From: Coptis chinensis
Taxonomy: Eukaryota > Streptophyta > Magnoliopsida > Ranunculales > Ranunculaceae
DNA: 64,000 bases
Assembly: GCA_015680905.1 (NCBI GenBank)
Contig: CM027382.1
Coordinates: forward strand, 25,021,501 to 25,085,500
Direction: 5' to 3'
Shown here: positions 11,184-23,215 of the stretch, in pieces
How positions within the stretch are numbered: position 1 is the first letter of the stretch
Layout of the letters: each line of letters starts with the position of its first letter
The notes under the pieces: generated by a model
Database searches by the model: none
What the model was told of the DNA's origin: nothing
What the model saw: the letters and a program-made list of their open reading frames with translations, nothing else
Translations under genes and position numbers: made by a program

Positions 11184-11618
11184 CTAAAGTATGTTGAAGT
11201 CTTGACTATGTCCTTTTTTTTTTCCAATGGAGACTAGTAGGATGACGTCTCCAATGACATCTGTGCGGTCTCCGTTGAATCCATAAAGTGGTGCATTTGA
11301 CTCTATCATCACCGAGTTTGGCAGGTGCATATCCTTGTATGTTTGGTAGAAAAGGATGTCGTAGGAGCTGCCTGGATAGATTAGGACCCTTTTGACTGTC
11401 CATCTATTAATTTTAACGTGCACTACTAGGGCATCATTGTGGGGTAGGCACACCTTGTCGAGATCTTCCTTGATAAATGATATGGAGGTCGTAGATTGAG
11501 CGTTAGTAAGAGTGATCACCTCAGCTTTGTGGGAGATGTTGTAGATTTCTTGCAACGTTCCTACATGCCTACGCTTTTCACGACCTGAGGTCTCGTTGTT
11601 GGAGGTGTCTGAAATCAT
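11184..11618 (-). pseudogene. Tat-1 aspartic protease region
   Basis: Segment between gag and RT with VCLPHNDALVVHVKI and PLYGFNGDRTDVIGDVIL, matching the corresponding region of Tat-2 on either side of the Ath-1 insertion. Position and content fit the retropepsin-like domain of Tat elements. Confidence 0.78.
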
Positions 11619-11639
11619 GTGGATTACTTTTTCCTCGTC

Positions 11640-12952
11640 GTGATCGGAGGAGTGCTGCCTCCTGTTGTGCCTCGACCGACCTGGAGATTTATATCGTCGG
11701 GGCTGTTATGTTTCTGCTCCTTCTGTGAGCAGGTCAGCTCCGACTCCTACTTCTATTGCGGTTAGCATTCATCTTATATCTTAGATCGTTTTATGGCAGG
11801 AACTCTTTCAGTTTTCCCTCTTCGACTAAGTCTTGGAGGTAGTGCTTGAGACTATAACATTCGTCGGTGTCATGGTGGTGGAGTTTATGGAAGTGGCAAT
11901 ATGGACATCCTTGTATAGTTATGACCTTGTTGATGTTTGGCTTGAAATAAGGTTTGTATATATCTTCTTCAGGATATGACTTGGCATCATGGAGAAGTTG
12001 GAGAACTCTCTTTTGGTGTATGAGGGCTTGTGGGAGCTGCTGCTCTTGTTGTTGTTGCTAGAGTGCTGGTTGCTTTCTTTGGGTCGTCGTTTGTCGCTTA
12101 CTGCGAGGACTTTTTTGCCTTTGCACTGGGCCATAAATTTCTCATATTTTATGTATTTGTCGACTCTGTGGTTTAGGTCGTCTAGGCGTTCTGGTTTGTT
12201 GCGCATTAGAGACCCTGCTAGGTCGGAATCGTCTAGGAGGGCGTTGGTGAATGCAGAAGTTGCAAAGCTGTCCTTGAGGCCTGACTCCATTGATAGGAGT
12301 TCCTTCTTGAAACGTCCTAGGAAAGCGCAGATAGTCTCGCCATGTGCTTGCTTTAGCTGGAATAAGGAGTCAAGTCAGCCTGTTTCTTCCTGTTGTGGAT
12401 GAACTCTGCTGCGAACGTCTCGGCTAGCTTGTTGAAGTTGCTGATTGAATCAGGAGTGAGCGTATAGAACCATTCTAATGCTCCTTCCTTTAAACTGGCT
12501 GGAAAGAGTTTGCACTTTAGGTAGATGTAGTCTGGAGCGCTGTAAAGTGCATGGATCCATTTGAAGCGAGCAACGCGGTCGGCTTTGGACACGAAGAATT
12601 TACCGTCGTCAATGACAAAACTTTGGTTGGATGAACTCACGAGGGGAATTTGTTTGTCCCTAATTTTAGTGGTGAATGGTGATGCCTTGTATGACTGGAT
12701 CATCTTTTGTGCGATCTGGACTGCGCAGGCCTTTTTGCTAGACTTCACCAATCTCTGGGCGAAGTCCTCTAGTCGTTGGTTGGTGGTGGTAGTGAGGGCT
12801 GTGACTGCATTGTTCTCAACTGCTTATGGAGTGCCATTGTTAGTGTTGGAGGTGGTTTGCTCGCGTATAGTTTGGTTTTCTTGTTGAAAGGCTATAAAAG
12901 AATCTTGGAGGGTCTTCATTTGATCTGCTGAGGCTTGTAATTGTGCTTCCAT
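11640..12952 (-). pseudogene. Tat-1 gag region
   Basis: The first ATG of the internal region is at 12952 (MEAQLQASADQMKTLQDSF). A Retrotrans_gag-type block follows (FPASLKEGALEWFYTLTPDS, about 12400-12750), with DLNHRVDKYIKYEKF downstream and a basic, serine-rich end. Structural protein of the particle. Broken. Confidence 0.85.
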
Positions 12953-13019
12953 GGTGGTTTTCTTGACCAACTTCGTGGGCTTGAGAAAAGAGTGTGGTTG
13001 GTATTCTCAAGGAAACGAA

Positions 13020-13036
13020 CTGACAGACGGCACTAA
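13020..13036 (-). promoter_or_regulatory. Tat-1 primer binding site region
   Basis: Directly internal to the 5' LTR, the minus strand reads ttagtgccgtctgtcag, resembling the tggcgccgtttgt PBS of Tat-2 at 17179. Confidence 0.5.
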
Positions 13037-13484
13037 TGTAGATGTTAGTATATTCTGAGGTCTACGACATGAGGTTATAGTTGGTAGGGAATGATTGCAC
13101 TCTTTCTTGGGATAAGAGTTGCCTACGTATCAAGTTCCTTGGGTCAACTTGAATAAAGCCTCACGTAGTTCATCTCTCTCTATTTATAGATGTTTGAGCT
13201 AACTTTCCTTATTTGCTCCAGGCCGTTGTTAAGTGTAGATCCATATTTTGTGCTATCTTAATGATTCTACATTACTCTTGATGTTACAAAGTAAATGTCT
13301 CCTTGATTGGTGTGTTAACTGAGTTCTAGGATTGCGCTAGATCATTTGCTTCCATATTTGGCTATAACTGGTATTTGGGACGACCTGAGTCTGGGTCGTT
13401 GTTACGTCCTGATGGCTTGCTACGAGCTGGTGTGCGAACACGTGTGCTGTAGTGATATGAAATGTAAAACGGAGGGTACTTACA
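13037..13484 (-). repeat. Tat-1 5' LTR
   Basis: 448 bp, starting tgtagatgttag and ending gtacttaca as read on the plus strand; TSD aaaat follows. Confidence 0.93.
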
Positions 13485-13489
13485 AAAAT

Positions 13490-13775
13490 TAACAAAGACT
13501 TTGTGTAGGATCGATTCTATGTGGTCCAATCTGCAGGTGGCTCTCTATTGTCATGCAAATTTATTGTGAGGAGTGAGGACTGCGTCCTTATCCTATTCAT
13601 GCATATTCTAGTCGCATGTTATATTGTCATGCACTTATGCTCATGTATATTTAAGTCATTCTACCATGTTACCATTTTCAAGATTAAATATTTCAAATAA
13701 ATATTTCTTATAATTTCCCAAATTACCTCTTATATTTTTTTATTTGCTTATTCGGTTTATCAATAATTTTATGCT
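13490..13775. other. Intergenic host flank
   Basis: AT-rich, no supported gene. Before Tat-1 inserted, this sequence was contiguous with 4857-4987. Confidence 0.5.
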
Positions 13776-14230
13776 GACACAGAGAATTTGACACAGTTGA
13801 CCAACACAGTGACGTGACACTGCAACATCAATATTGCACTATGAAAAACCACCACAGCAATATCAATATTGTATCGAGAAGTACCACTACAACATCAATA
13901 TTGCACTACGAAAATCACTACAACGTGAATATTGCACTAAGAAATATCACTGCAACATCAATATTGCACTATGAAAACCACTGCAACGTGAATATTGCAC
14001 CGAGAAATATCACTTCAACATCAATGTTGCACCATGAAAACCACTGTAACATCAATAATGTACCATAAAAAAGATGAAATGGATAGTTTGTTATAAAAAA
14101 AAGATGAAAAATGGCAAAATGATAATGGAAAGAAAAGAAGTGTTTTGAGTGAGAGAAAAGAGATTTTTGGCTCTTATATTCACCACTGCTGATGTTGCAA
14201 CATGTCACGTCACTGTGTCTTTTCTGTGTC
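13776..14230. mobile_element. MITE-like element with internal minisatellite
   Basis: Long imperfect inverted repeats: the left end runs gacacaga ... cacagtgacgtgacac and the right end is its complement (gtcacgtcactgtgtc ... tctgtgtc, to 14230). Between them lies the array 13814-14070. No clear TSD was found, so the superfamily is open. No coding capacity. Confidence 0.6.
13814..14070. repeat. ~35-bp tandem repeats, about 7 units
   Basis: Units of the type cactgcaacatcaatattg-cactatgaaaac, with alternating caacatcaatattg and caacgtgaatattg versions, suggest a ~70-bp higher-order unit. Reading it as a protein is not justified. Confidence 0.85.
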
Positions 14231-14543
14231 ATTGTAGTATTACTTTTTGGTTTATAGTTTTATACTGACTACCAAATGAAAAAAATGCACAAAAAAAAAA
14301 ATCACAAGGTCAAAGGAGCTTTAATTTATATAACAACAAATATTTTCTTCTTATTATTACCAAGAAAAAATTTCACAAAAGTATATTACCGTCTTATGTA
14401 TGCAACACAGCAACAGTGAACAGGTCGACAAATTTCCTACTTTTTTTTATGGAATATTTTAAGCCAAATTTACAATCCTTAGATATGGGAAAAATATTAT
14501 TAAAGTCATGTAAAATTGTCTAAAATGAGCAGATTTTTAATTA
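14231..14543. other. AT-rich intergenic sequence
   Basis: No ORF, RNA or repeat that I can support. Confidence 0.4.
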
Positions 14544-14550
14544 TCATATA

Positions 14551-15002
14551 AGAGTGATTTTGGAGACACCCATAAAAACACTCCCGTACCCCAATTTTAA
14601 AATAAATAAATAAAATTATTTAAGACATATTTAGATTCCTAAATTATCATTTTTTTTATTAGGCGTACCTAAGACAAAACAAGTCATTTACTTATTCTTC
14701 TTTCTTTAAAAAAAAATAAAAAATGCTCTTGCATTTTTCTCTAATAATTTACCTCGCTCTCTAACAACATTTCTCTAACCAATAAACATGATTACAAATC
14801 AACAATTAATTATTTTGAATTCTGAAGTGCAAGATTACAAGGCCATATATTGTTGATGTTGTTTTTTTTTTTACCCTATTGAAAATACCTCAAATGAATT
14901 TGGGAAATATTATTGGATTGAAACAGTTATTGGGGTATGGCAAAAACTTTAGTTAGTTATAGGGTATGGGAGTGGTTTTATGGGTGTGCCCAAAATCACT
15001 CC
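14551..15002. mobile_element. MITE, 452 bp, with ~45-bp TIRs
   Basis: The left end agagtgattttggagacac followed by ccataaaaacactcccgta is mirrored at the right end (tatgggagtggttttatggg, then tgtgcccaaaatcactcc). tcatata is repeated directly outside both ends (14544-14550 and 15003-15009). The TSD could be 7 or 8 bp; hAT is possible. No coding sequence. Confidence 0.75.
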
Positions 15003-15009
15003 TCATATA

Positions 15010-15887
15010 ATTCTACACAATTTGCGAAACTTTAATGATGTAATTGACTTGTGTTAGTTGTAAACTTGTAATTGCAATGTATTTGATTTATAACGAAAAT
15101 GAAATTTGTGGACGATGCACTTTTTGGTTGATTTTGGTTTGAGCTGGTAAAACGTAAATTAAATTAAAGGGTCATTAAAAGGGTAGGTTGCGGACTGAGA
15201 AATGGACATGGGTCATGGCCATAGAGTCGTGGGTGAGACAAGTTTGGAATGGAGATAGGAGCATACTGTATGTATAGGATCATGTACCGCACCTATCACT
15301 TTTCAGTCGAATAAGAATATCTCAACTTGCCCCGGATAGCAGAGGATTCAGAGCCGTATTTTTGGTACTCTGTCACCTGATCACGTCCCAATCACAGCTT
15401 TTGGCTTTTGCCAACTTTTCCCTGGTTCCATAGTATATTAGTACGCTACTCTCTTCCAAGTCCGCCAAGAGTCTGTGCCACAGTGCCACTTTCCTAAAAC
15501 TCTGTGGTGCACCACCCATGATTTATTTTGGTTAAAATCTTGGAGTTGGAGTCTGTAAATATGGAGTTGGAGTATGTGAATATATATTTGACCATTATCT
15601 ACCCGTAGGAAATTATGATATTGATCTCATAGTTTAGGATTTTGGAATTTCTGGAATTCCAATATATTCTGATTAAATTTTGGAATTTGCATTTTTCAAC
15701 TTATAAATTATTATTTTGATTCCTTAAAAATTTGAAATATTCGATGAAATTCAATGGTTCTGTTTGAAATCACAAAATTTCAACAAGCCTCCGTCATCAT
15801 GCAAAACATTAATTATATCCGTCAACGTAGGGCAGACGGGCAGTATTGCCTATTAGCATATGTAGGATTTATAAATTTTTTTTAGGG
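15010..15887. other. Intergenic sequence
   Basis: No supported gene. Moderately AT-rich, with short palindromic stretches around 15600-15720 (gaatttctggaattcc) only. Confidence 0.4.
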
Positions 15888-15898
15888 TGGAAATGTTA

Positions 15899-16110
15899 TG
15901 TATTTATGTTTTTTTTTCTGACCACCGAGGAGGTATGTGTGTTCGTGAGTGGTTGGAACCAAACCAATCCAAGACTGGAGACCACCACCCAGGCCTGTCG
16001 AAGACAATCCCTACATGATTCCCACTTCATGAGACTCGAACCCGAGACCTCATGGGGAGTAGGTACACATCAACACCATTCCTTACCAATCGGGCTATCT
16101 TGTTGGGTGT
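15899..16110 (-). mobile_element. tRNA-derived SINE with 11-bp TSD
   Basis: On the minus strand the head has A-box-like tagcccgattggtaagg and B-box-like gggttcgagtctc (near 16033), followed by a body and an A-rich tail (cagaaaaaaaaac, near 15910). The flanking tggaaatgtta is duplicated (15888-15898 and 16111-16121). Size (212 bp), boxes, tail and long TSD together make a well-supported full-length SINE. Confidence 0.87.
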
Positions 16111-16121
16111 TGGAAATGTTA

Positions 16122-16607
16122 CGTTGATTGATTTTCGAGTGCATTCCTTGGTAATTTAATGATGCCCATATTACCTGCGGTATTATAATGGGCTTATGCT
16201 TTTTATTGTGAGTCATGAGTCCACTACGAACAAAATGCAACGCGGACTGGAGGCCCGTGTACAGAAAACCAAACCACCTCGCCTTCGCCAATAGTTTTAA
16301 CAAACTTAGCCCATTCTCGAATTCTCAACAACAAAAGATTTCAACTTCTGCACAGCTTCTGCCTTCTAAGCTTCATCCATTCATTTATGTGCTTGTCGTG
16401 TTTAAAAGGAGCTTTGTTTTTATTTACTACTACTGCTATTGAGATATTGTTTAAGCTGATGAAGTAAATTGAACTCACCCCTGTCCTATTACCTGTTGAT
16501 TGAAAATAGAACTGAAAATCTTTGACTGCGTCTCCTTGTTGCCACTAGAATTACGTACAAGTGTACAACTCCTTCTATCTAAAGAAAGTTTCCCTCCTTA
16601 TTCCTCT
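16122..16607. other. Intergenic sequence left of Tat-2
   Basis: Contains a short open frame (16215-16442) with no recognisable domain; I do not call it a gene. Confidence 0.35.
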
Positions 16608-16612
16608 GTTTT

Positions 16613-17178
16613 TGTGAATGAGTGATATTCTCATTCAGGAATATCAGACACGTGTCTAGCATAGCGGAAATACCATACCGACCTCATGCCCTCGCCCCCC
16701 AAATTGTCTTCAGAGCGACTTGTATCATTAGCTCGCGCACCCGAACTACGAGATCGCTCCTAAGCAGCTCAACTCGCACATCCTCACGCAGAACGTTCTA
16801 TCTCATGACATTATCTATCTTCTAGAAGCAATCATTGCCAAAGCCATACTTACACATTCCATTACCGCAAAATACAAACCACCGTAACCACTCCCCATCA
16901 TTACAGAATTCCTACCAACACCATACATACACTCCTTCTCAGTCTCAACCATATATCTGTGCTTGTCAGTATACGTGTTGTATGGATATCCACGTTCAGC
17001 AGCTATAAATACCCCCTATATGAACTACGCCAGAACTGATTTTACTCTCCCCCAGAAGTGAGAGATAGATCGTAGGCGGTTAAATTTCGAAGCTAACTTC
17101 GGTCTTTCCAAACAATTATCCCCATTTCCTCCACCATAATCACAAGTTATAAAGCCCAGACTAAACAATACCTTTACA
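16613..17178 (+). repeat. Tat-2 5' LTR
   Basis: 566 bp. Contains a TATA-like tataaatacccc near 17000 that fits an LTR promoter. Conserved opening tgatattctcattcaggaat. Confidence 0.93.
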
Positions 17179-17198
17179 TTGGCGCCGTTTGTGGTCTC
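17179..17198 (+). promoter_or_regulatory. Tat-2 primer binding site
   Basis: ttggcgccgtttgtggtctc directly follows the LTR end. tggcgccg is the PBS opening commonly described for plant Tat and Athila elements. Confidence 0.75.
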
Positions 17199-17250
17199 GA
17201 TTTCTTAAGAAACCACTTTACATAAACAAAAATCCTCAAGCCCATGAAGC

Positions 17251-18640
17251 ATGGCAAGCCTCAAAGCTAAAATCCAGGGCTTAGCAAGTCAACTAGGTAC
17301 AATGAACGAGCACATCACCCTGCTCAGGCAAGAGAATGTTGCATTACGAGCACAAGTGGACGCACAAAATCCACCTGGTGCCATAGCAAAGGGCGACAAG
17401 ATCAACGGTTAATCGCCAGATCAACGAGTCATCCACAAAGAATCGATCGAGTCGCGATCAAGAAGGACGCCACTCAGATCGTTCAGAAGATGCTAAAGAC
17501 GTACCGGGCGTCCCCTTTCACTACTGAGGTGCTTAGTAAACCTTTCCCTCCAGATTTTGTCCAACCAAACTTTGCAATGTACAATGGCAGCATATGTCCC
17601 GGTTAACACGTGGCTTGCTACATTCAGAGCCTTGCACTCTATAGTGCCCAGGAGTTCGATCATCTCCACTGCCGTCTGTTCTTGCCAGCCTGAAAGATGG
17701 CGCTTTCGATTAGTTCTTTTCACTCGAGCCAGACTCGATAAAGAATTTCGAGAATCTCACCGATCTTTTCACTAGCCAGTACGTCCACAACAGGCGTAAA
17801 AAAGCAGATCTAGATTCACTTTTTCAGCTCTTACTAGGCGAAGATGAAACCATCTGCGCCTTCTTAGGTCGGTTTAAAACCGAACTACTTTGCATGGAGA
17901 GCGGCCTCAAGGAGTCATTTGCCACATTGGCATTCACCAACACCTGCCGTGTACACAACACAACGCTCTCCAGATCGCTCTTAAAAGAACGTCCATAAAC
18001 TTTATCTGAGCTGTATGCTCGAGTTAACAAGTACATCAAGTTACAAGAAGGCCTGAAACGTCAGGGCTTAACAGAAGAACAAGAAGTGACAGCGATCTCT
18101 GATGATGCCCCACCTACAAAGAAACGACCCATACAACAAGGACAGAAGTCTGGAAAAAGAACGAACAATAGCCGCGAGTTCGCTGTACTCACCCGATCTC
18201 CCAATTACATACTGGAAAAGATCAAGAAAGCTGCCTACTACCGACTTGAAGTGTGGCAGCCAGAAGTTCGACCAGGCAAGCCCTACTGTGCCTTTCATCG
18301 AGCAAAATGTCATGATACCAATGAGTGCTGGGGGCTCAAGCACTACATCCAAGACCTCGTCGAGTCAGGTCATATCAAGTATTATACCAATATCGCTGAT
18401 GGCGACCTGCACCATAAGCTCATGGCTCGCAGAGAGCGCAGCAGATCTCCAGCTCGCCACAATAGTCAAGCTCGCTCCCATAGTAGATGACGCCCCAACG
18501 ACCGTTCTCGACATGACTGTCGTCAACACTGATCTGACAGAGATAATGACAGGACGATCAACATGATCACGTTCTAGGATGATTCTGTAACATCCACTAG
18601 AGAAAAAAAGGAGACGCGTAGGTGCTCTCCAGGAAGTCTA
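17251..18640 (+). pseudogene. Tat-2 gag region
   Basis: The first ATG is at 17251 (MASLKAKIQGLASQLGTMN), followed by gag-like sequence homologous to Tat-1. Near 18210 the block PNYILEKIKKAAYYRLEVWQ leads to a CCHC-like knuckle (YCAFHRAKCHDTNECW). Arginine/serine-rich C-terminus (RRERSRSPARHNSQARSHSR). Broken. Confidence 0.82.
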
Positions 18641-18761
18641 TCAATTCTCCTCTCCAACAGCACCTGCTCCACGCAATTCAGGTTGCAATTCAGGCGACAT
18701 AACTTTCACGGAGGCCGACCTCAACAAGGTTTGCCTCCCCCATAATGATGCCCTTGTTGTT
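18640..18761 (+). pseudogene. Tat-2 protease region, left part
   Basis: Sequence matching Tat-1 (ADLNKVCLPHNDALVV) ends at 18761, where the Ath-1 LTR starts. The matching continuation lies beyond 36149. Confidence 0.8.
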
Positions 18762-20215
18762 TGATAATCGTAAAAAAAATATAGTTTTACTAATGAATAA
18801 AGTGATGAAACTCTAAACGAAAGTAAAACTATAAACTTTGGCTTATACTAGAGTTATCAAAGATATTTATTTTCTACTCTCGAATCTATTGAAATAGAGT
18901 TGGAATAGAAGATTCGTTCCACTCCTAGTTCTTTAGCATTCAAGTTTCCTACAACTATCAATCCTACTAAAGTCAATGAGAGATTTACGAAGGAAATTTA
19001 TACTACGATGTGAATTCAAATAACAAGATACAAATAACGGAATGACAGAATGCTAAGAGTTGAATCTAGATAAAGAATTAGGGGAATTTGATTCCACCTT
19101 AAATCCAACTTAATAACTTAGCATAGATTTGTTGTAAACCAATGCTTACGTTCTTACTGTAAGAATTGGTCGTCTAATCCCTAATTATACATGACATTTC
19201 TACCAATTCATAACTAGCATGTTTTCATCCACCCATTCTCATGACGAATCAACGACCTTCTAGAGTGGAATAAATTCTTACAATGATTCTATACTACACA
19301 ATCAAGTTTTCATCAAACCCCTCTAATGGAGGTTTAGCCTTGATTCATCAAACTATCATTTCCAATTGAATTAAAACTAGACATAATATAAAGATTTGAA
19401 CTTTACTAATTTAACTACTCAAGAATTGAGATCCAAATTAATAACTAGGAAATGAATAACAAACAATAATTGAAATTAGATCTAAACAAATTTAAATGAC
19501 AAAATCGAAATTATCAAGAACTACTATTTTATTTATCTAATGAATGAAGAACAATGATTCAAATAATTAATCTAAAATAAGGAATGAAACTAATTAATTA
19601 CTAATTGAAATTCAAAAACTAGATCTACAAGCTATTCTAATGGCTACTTTCTATTCTAAGCTATCTCTATATCTCTTTCTTAAGAGCTAAGTCTTGTTTT
19701 ATGTAAAGGAGGAGACCAGATCCACAATTTCGTGCATGGGCTGAGGAGCCATGTTTTGGGCCGGAAAATTGAGCCCAAAACCCAATTTCTTCAGTCCATA
19801 GAACCCATTTCAGCTAGCTATGACTTTAGTAGACTTTTCGTCCACTTTTGCTCCTCTGATTGGGTCAAGGCTTGGACCATTGGGAAGCTCTTTCCGAGGC
19901 CTGACTTTAAAGATATGGTCTTCGGAAGTTCTGCTGACTTGTGCACTGTTTCTACCCGTGTTGACTTTTCAGCTTTTGACCGGGCTTTATAAAGGCTTTG
20001 TCTCCTTGAATCTTGGCCTTTATCATAGAACTTCTTAGCAACCAACCCTTTGCTCCTTTATATCGCCAAAGTGGCACATTTTTGCACATAATTGAGTTCC
20101 ATATTTGAAATACATAAAAGCACGTAATTAGCATTAACTCTTATTTATTACTTGCATAATTGGTCTAAAAGTAGTATTATTAAGGGGATAAAACTACAGT
20201 TTTGGGCTCTTATCA
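18762..20215 (-). repeat. Ath-1 3' LTR
   Basis: Starts tgataatcg and ends gggctcttatca on the plus strand. Shorter than its partner at 34646-36148. Confidence 0.92.
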
Positions 20216-20228
20216 AACCACCCCCAAA
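20216..20228 (-). promoter_or_regulatory. Ath-1 polypurine tract
   Basis: tttgggggtggtt on the minus strand abuts the 3' LTR. The same sequence sits next to the Ath-2 LTR at 55271. Confidence 0.75.
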
Positions 20229-21047
20229 TAGCATTTTGCTTGTCCTCAAGCAAATATGAGAAATTAGCATAAGTGAACAAAAATGGAGTTCTAACTAATC
20301 TCGTTTCACCGAGTGCAACTGCATTGACCATATGCAACAATGCCTTAAACCACTAGAAATTCTCTAGTGGACGAGTTATAGCCTCTTGAGAGTTTCCCAG
20401 TGAAGGTACTCACAAACTTCATCTATACTACAACGACTCAGAAATAACTATTGTTTCCTTATTTATGTCTCAATTACCTATACATCTCACTAGTAATGAA
20501 TACAGAATAATCAAGTCGAAACCTAAGCTAATATATGCATAATAATCTATCATCTACGAATAAACATATATACAATGAGTAATATTATGACATGAACTAG
20601 CAGGTCCGTTTATGAAAACTCGAAATAGCGTCCTTAAGTAGGTCATTACATAAATGTCAAGACAAAAACCACTATGATTTTTCCGCTCAAGTTTCGCTAC
20701 TCCAGTGTGCAGTGGGCACACTTTACCTTACAATCTCTATGCCACACAAGGAAGCCGAAATCGATCAAACACATCTGCCACTTACTATCACATTAACCTA
20801 TTCCTAATTGAGCTAGAGGTCTTTATTAGGTGTTGCGGGGATTAGGAGATGGTTTTAAGAAGGAAGGAAATGGATATTCAAAAAGGACAAGTCTGAGATA
20901 ATAGAGGCTTCATATTATGTAACTAGAGAAACCCTTGTTCTTTACTTTTGCTTCTAGACTTTGTTTCCATCCTTAGCCATATATTTTTTTCTTTGCCTTT
21001 TGACTCCTTCGATTATATTTTTTTTTTGGAGTTCTAACTCTTTATTT

Positions 21048-21085
<38 letters not shown>

Positions 21086-22044
21086 TTATTTGGATGGAAA
21101 CTTCCTTTTCTTATATGAAGTGACTAACGAATTCTTGATTTCAAAGGTTCTTCTCTTTTCTATTCTTCATTTCTATTCTCAGACTTATTCAAAAATTGGG
21201 TAGGTTGATTTTTTTTTTTATTTTGTTTTGTTTTGTAACAGGGTAAAGGATTTGTCGTTTATGAAAGGCTAAAGAAAGGCTCAGAGGGGCGACTAGCGGA
21301 AAATAATTCATAGGTTTGAATTTCTGGCTATATCGATCCAAATAGGGCTTAAATTCTCGCTTAGGATATGGTATAGTAATCAAGCAAGTGGACGTGTGAT
21401 TTCTCTATCCGGATTTTACTTATCCCTTGTGTCATTTCTCAAATGTTTACTCATATAAGGCTTTAGGCTATATTCTCACATGATTTGTAGAATAAGTACT
21501 TTAGCCTAGATTTCAGAAACTTACTGCCAACAATCATAGATACTCATGTAACATATTTATAGATAGATGCAAGGATTATTACCTACATATTAGCCTAAAT
21601 TTCTAAAAACTATTCTAATGCAAAAGCTACGTGAGACTTCTAGATTATTGAGAGCATAGAGAAAGAAAACAATACCAATATTCTTAAGCGTATAACATAT
21701 TTTTTATTTATATCTTTAAATTTTTTGAATTTTTTAGCTAGAAAACAAGTGCATATTATACATATCTATATCCTAACAGATGCCTTAATTACACGTGTTT
21801 CTATGCCCCCCCCAAAAGAAACATGCTTTGTCCTCAAAGTATTTTAAATAAAGAGGGTAGGAAAATACCATTGAAACACGTGAAATTCCAGAACATCTGC
21901 AAAACAAGGTTATAACATACTAATATAGAAAAGAAAACTGACGTAACTCTATAAGAGTTTTACCCGTAATGGGGTTAATAAGAAATAGATTGTTTGGGAC
22001 ATAAGCAGACACTAACTGAAATAAAAACTAACCTTAACTCCTGT
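20229..22044. other. Ath-1 3' untranslated region
   Basis: Non-coding internal sequence, closely matching 55284-56337 in Ath-2 up to about 21285. Contains a TA microsatellite (21053-21081) and a second PPT-like tract (ccccccccaaaa at about 21806). Confidence 0.7.
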
Positions 22045-22971
22045 TTAAGCATTTTCCTCCTCATCCTTAATGAAGAAATGAGGTTCCTTCGCATCATGCC
22101 ATGCCATGGTGATTTGCAATGCTTCACGCCACTTATCGTCTACTATAGCTAACCTGTCAAGCGCCACTTGGTCGGATGGGGTGTAAGGCGCAACCTGATG
22201 AGGTTGTATCCTCCACCCTTGCCAAGTCATTGCACGGAATGATCGTATAATACAATTGGTGGGTCTCACAATGTCGACCCCAACCCAATCCGTGAAATGG
22301 GCACAAAAAACAGGAAAGAAACATAGCATTATACGGCAAATTAAAACAGGCATAAGAAGGTACTCATGCCTCTTGGCATGGGCTCAGGCTAAACTAGACA
22401 TTAAGGTCTGGGGAATATCATAGAGTGTACGTACCCCAGCTAAAACAAGGAAAATATCACAAGTTTCGTCATTCACAGAAGAATAACGCCATTATCCTCT
22501 AATGTTTAGCATAATCCAAAACATAACAGTGCCCACGTTCATAGATTGGCTACCAAGAGCGACGTTATAATCCCCTTGGTCCTCTATCCTAAAGATTTTT
22601 TCCCCGTAATGCTCATGCAAATCATCATAGTTATACATGTACATATTATCTACCAAATAGGCCCATGAGTCTTGTATTTTGGCCGACATAGCAAGTCCAA
22701 GCACAAAGGCTATCAAGAATCTGGAAATTTCCATTAGTTCATCCCCGATGGTGATGGAGAACACTTGTTCTCCATCTGGTCTATCAAAAAACTTACAATT
22801 ATCATAAAAATAAGATGTAAGTGCGGGAGAATAAAGTTCATCAGGACTTACTAATAGTGGCTCCCATCCTGCTAGAATGATCACTTCGCGAAACCACGCA
22901 TCATAGGTGTCACTTTGGAATAAGTCTTCAAAAGACTGTTCTGGTATGATACAAGGGAAAGTCATCCCCAA
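22045..22971 (-). pseudogene. Ath-1 env-position ORF 2
   Basis: Two coding blocks: 22971-22492 (159 aa; includes REVIILAGWEPLLVSPDELY and GTVMFWIMLNIRG) and 22353-22045 (includes MPVLICRIMLCFF and WRIQPHQVAPYTPSDQ). The layout resembles the plant-specific ORF found 3' of integrase in Athila elements (often called env-like or 'putative plant transposon protein'), but I cannot assign a Pfam family with certainty. Broken. Confidence 0.55.
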
Positions 22972-23047
22972 TAAACTTGTTGGAATAGCTATGAAGGATC
23001 CTGGAACAACCCTCGGAAAACTGGAAATTTTTGGTGCCCATAGGGGT

Positions 23048-23215
23048 CAGGGCGCAGGGTGCGCTCAAGGTATGCCTGGGATGGGCGCGGGTTGCACTTT
23101 GTTGAATTTCGAGTTTCAGGAACTTGGGTGCAGGGTGCGCTCACTTTTAGCCTAGAATGGGCGCGGGTTGCGCTCCGGATGAAAACTGGAATTCTAGTGT
23201 TTTGGGCGAGGTGGT
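23048..23215. repeat. GC-rich ~76-bp repeat, 2 units
   Basis: Units gggcgcagggtgcgctc (23050) and gggtgcagggtgcgctc (23126), each with a half-unit gggcgcgggttgc. Related to the 77-bp repeats in the Ath-1 leader at 34250-34500. Confidence 0.75.

Larger units (their letters stand above)
4988..13484 (-). mobile_element. Tat-1: full-length Ty3/gypsy LTR retrotransposon, Tat lineage
   Basis: An 8.5-kb element in minus orientation, bounded by LTRs of 459 and 448 bp that start TG and end CA, with 5-bp TSD aaaat (4983-4987 and 13485-13489). Order in the element's own direction: LTR, PBS, gag, protease, RT, RNase H, second RNase H, integrase, tandem repeats, antisense ORF, PPT, LTR. The second RNase H and the antisense ORF mark the Tat (Ogre/Tat) lineage. 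It is broken at roughly a dozen places and not competent. By eye the LTRs differ by about 7-8%, an age of a few million years under usual plant rates. Confidence 0.93.

Noticed and set aside
13814-14070. Regular ~35-bp repeats that could suggest a CRISPR array
   Set aside because: Repeats are contiguous and degenerate without unique spacers, sit between inverted repeats, and the window is plant nuclear DNA.
16215-16442. 75-codon plus-strand frame as a host gene
   Set aside because: No domain, and the C-terminal half is aromatic low-complexity sequence; no supporting promoter or splice context.
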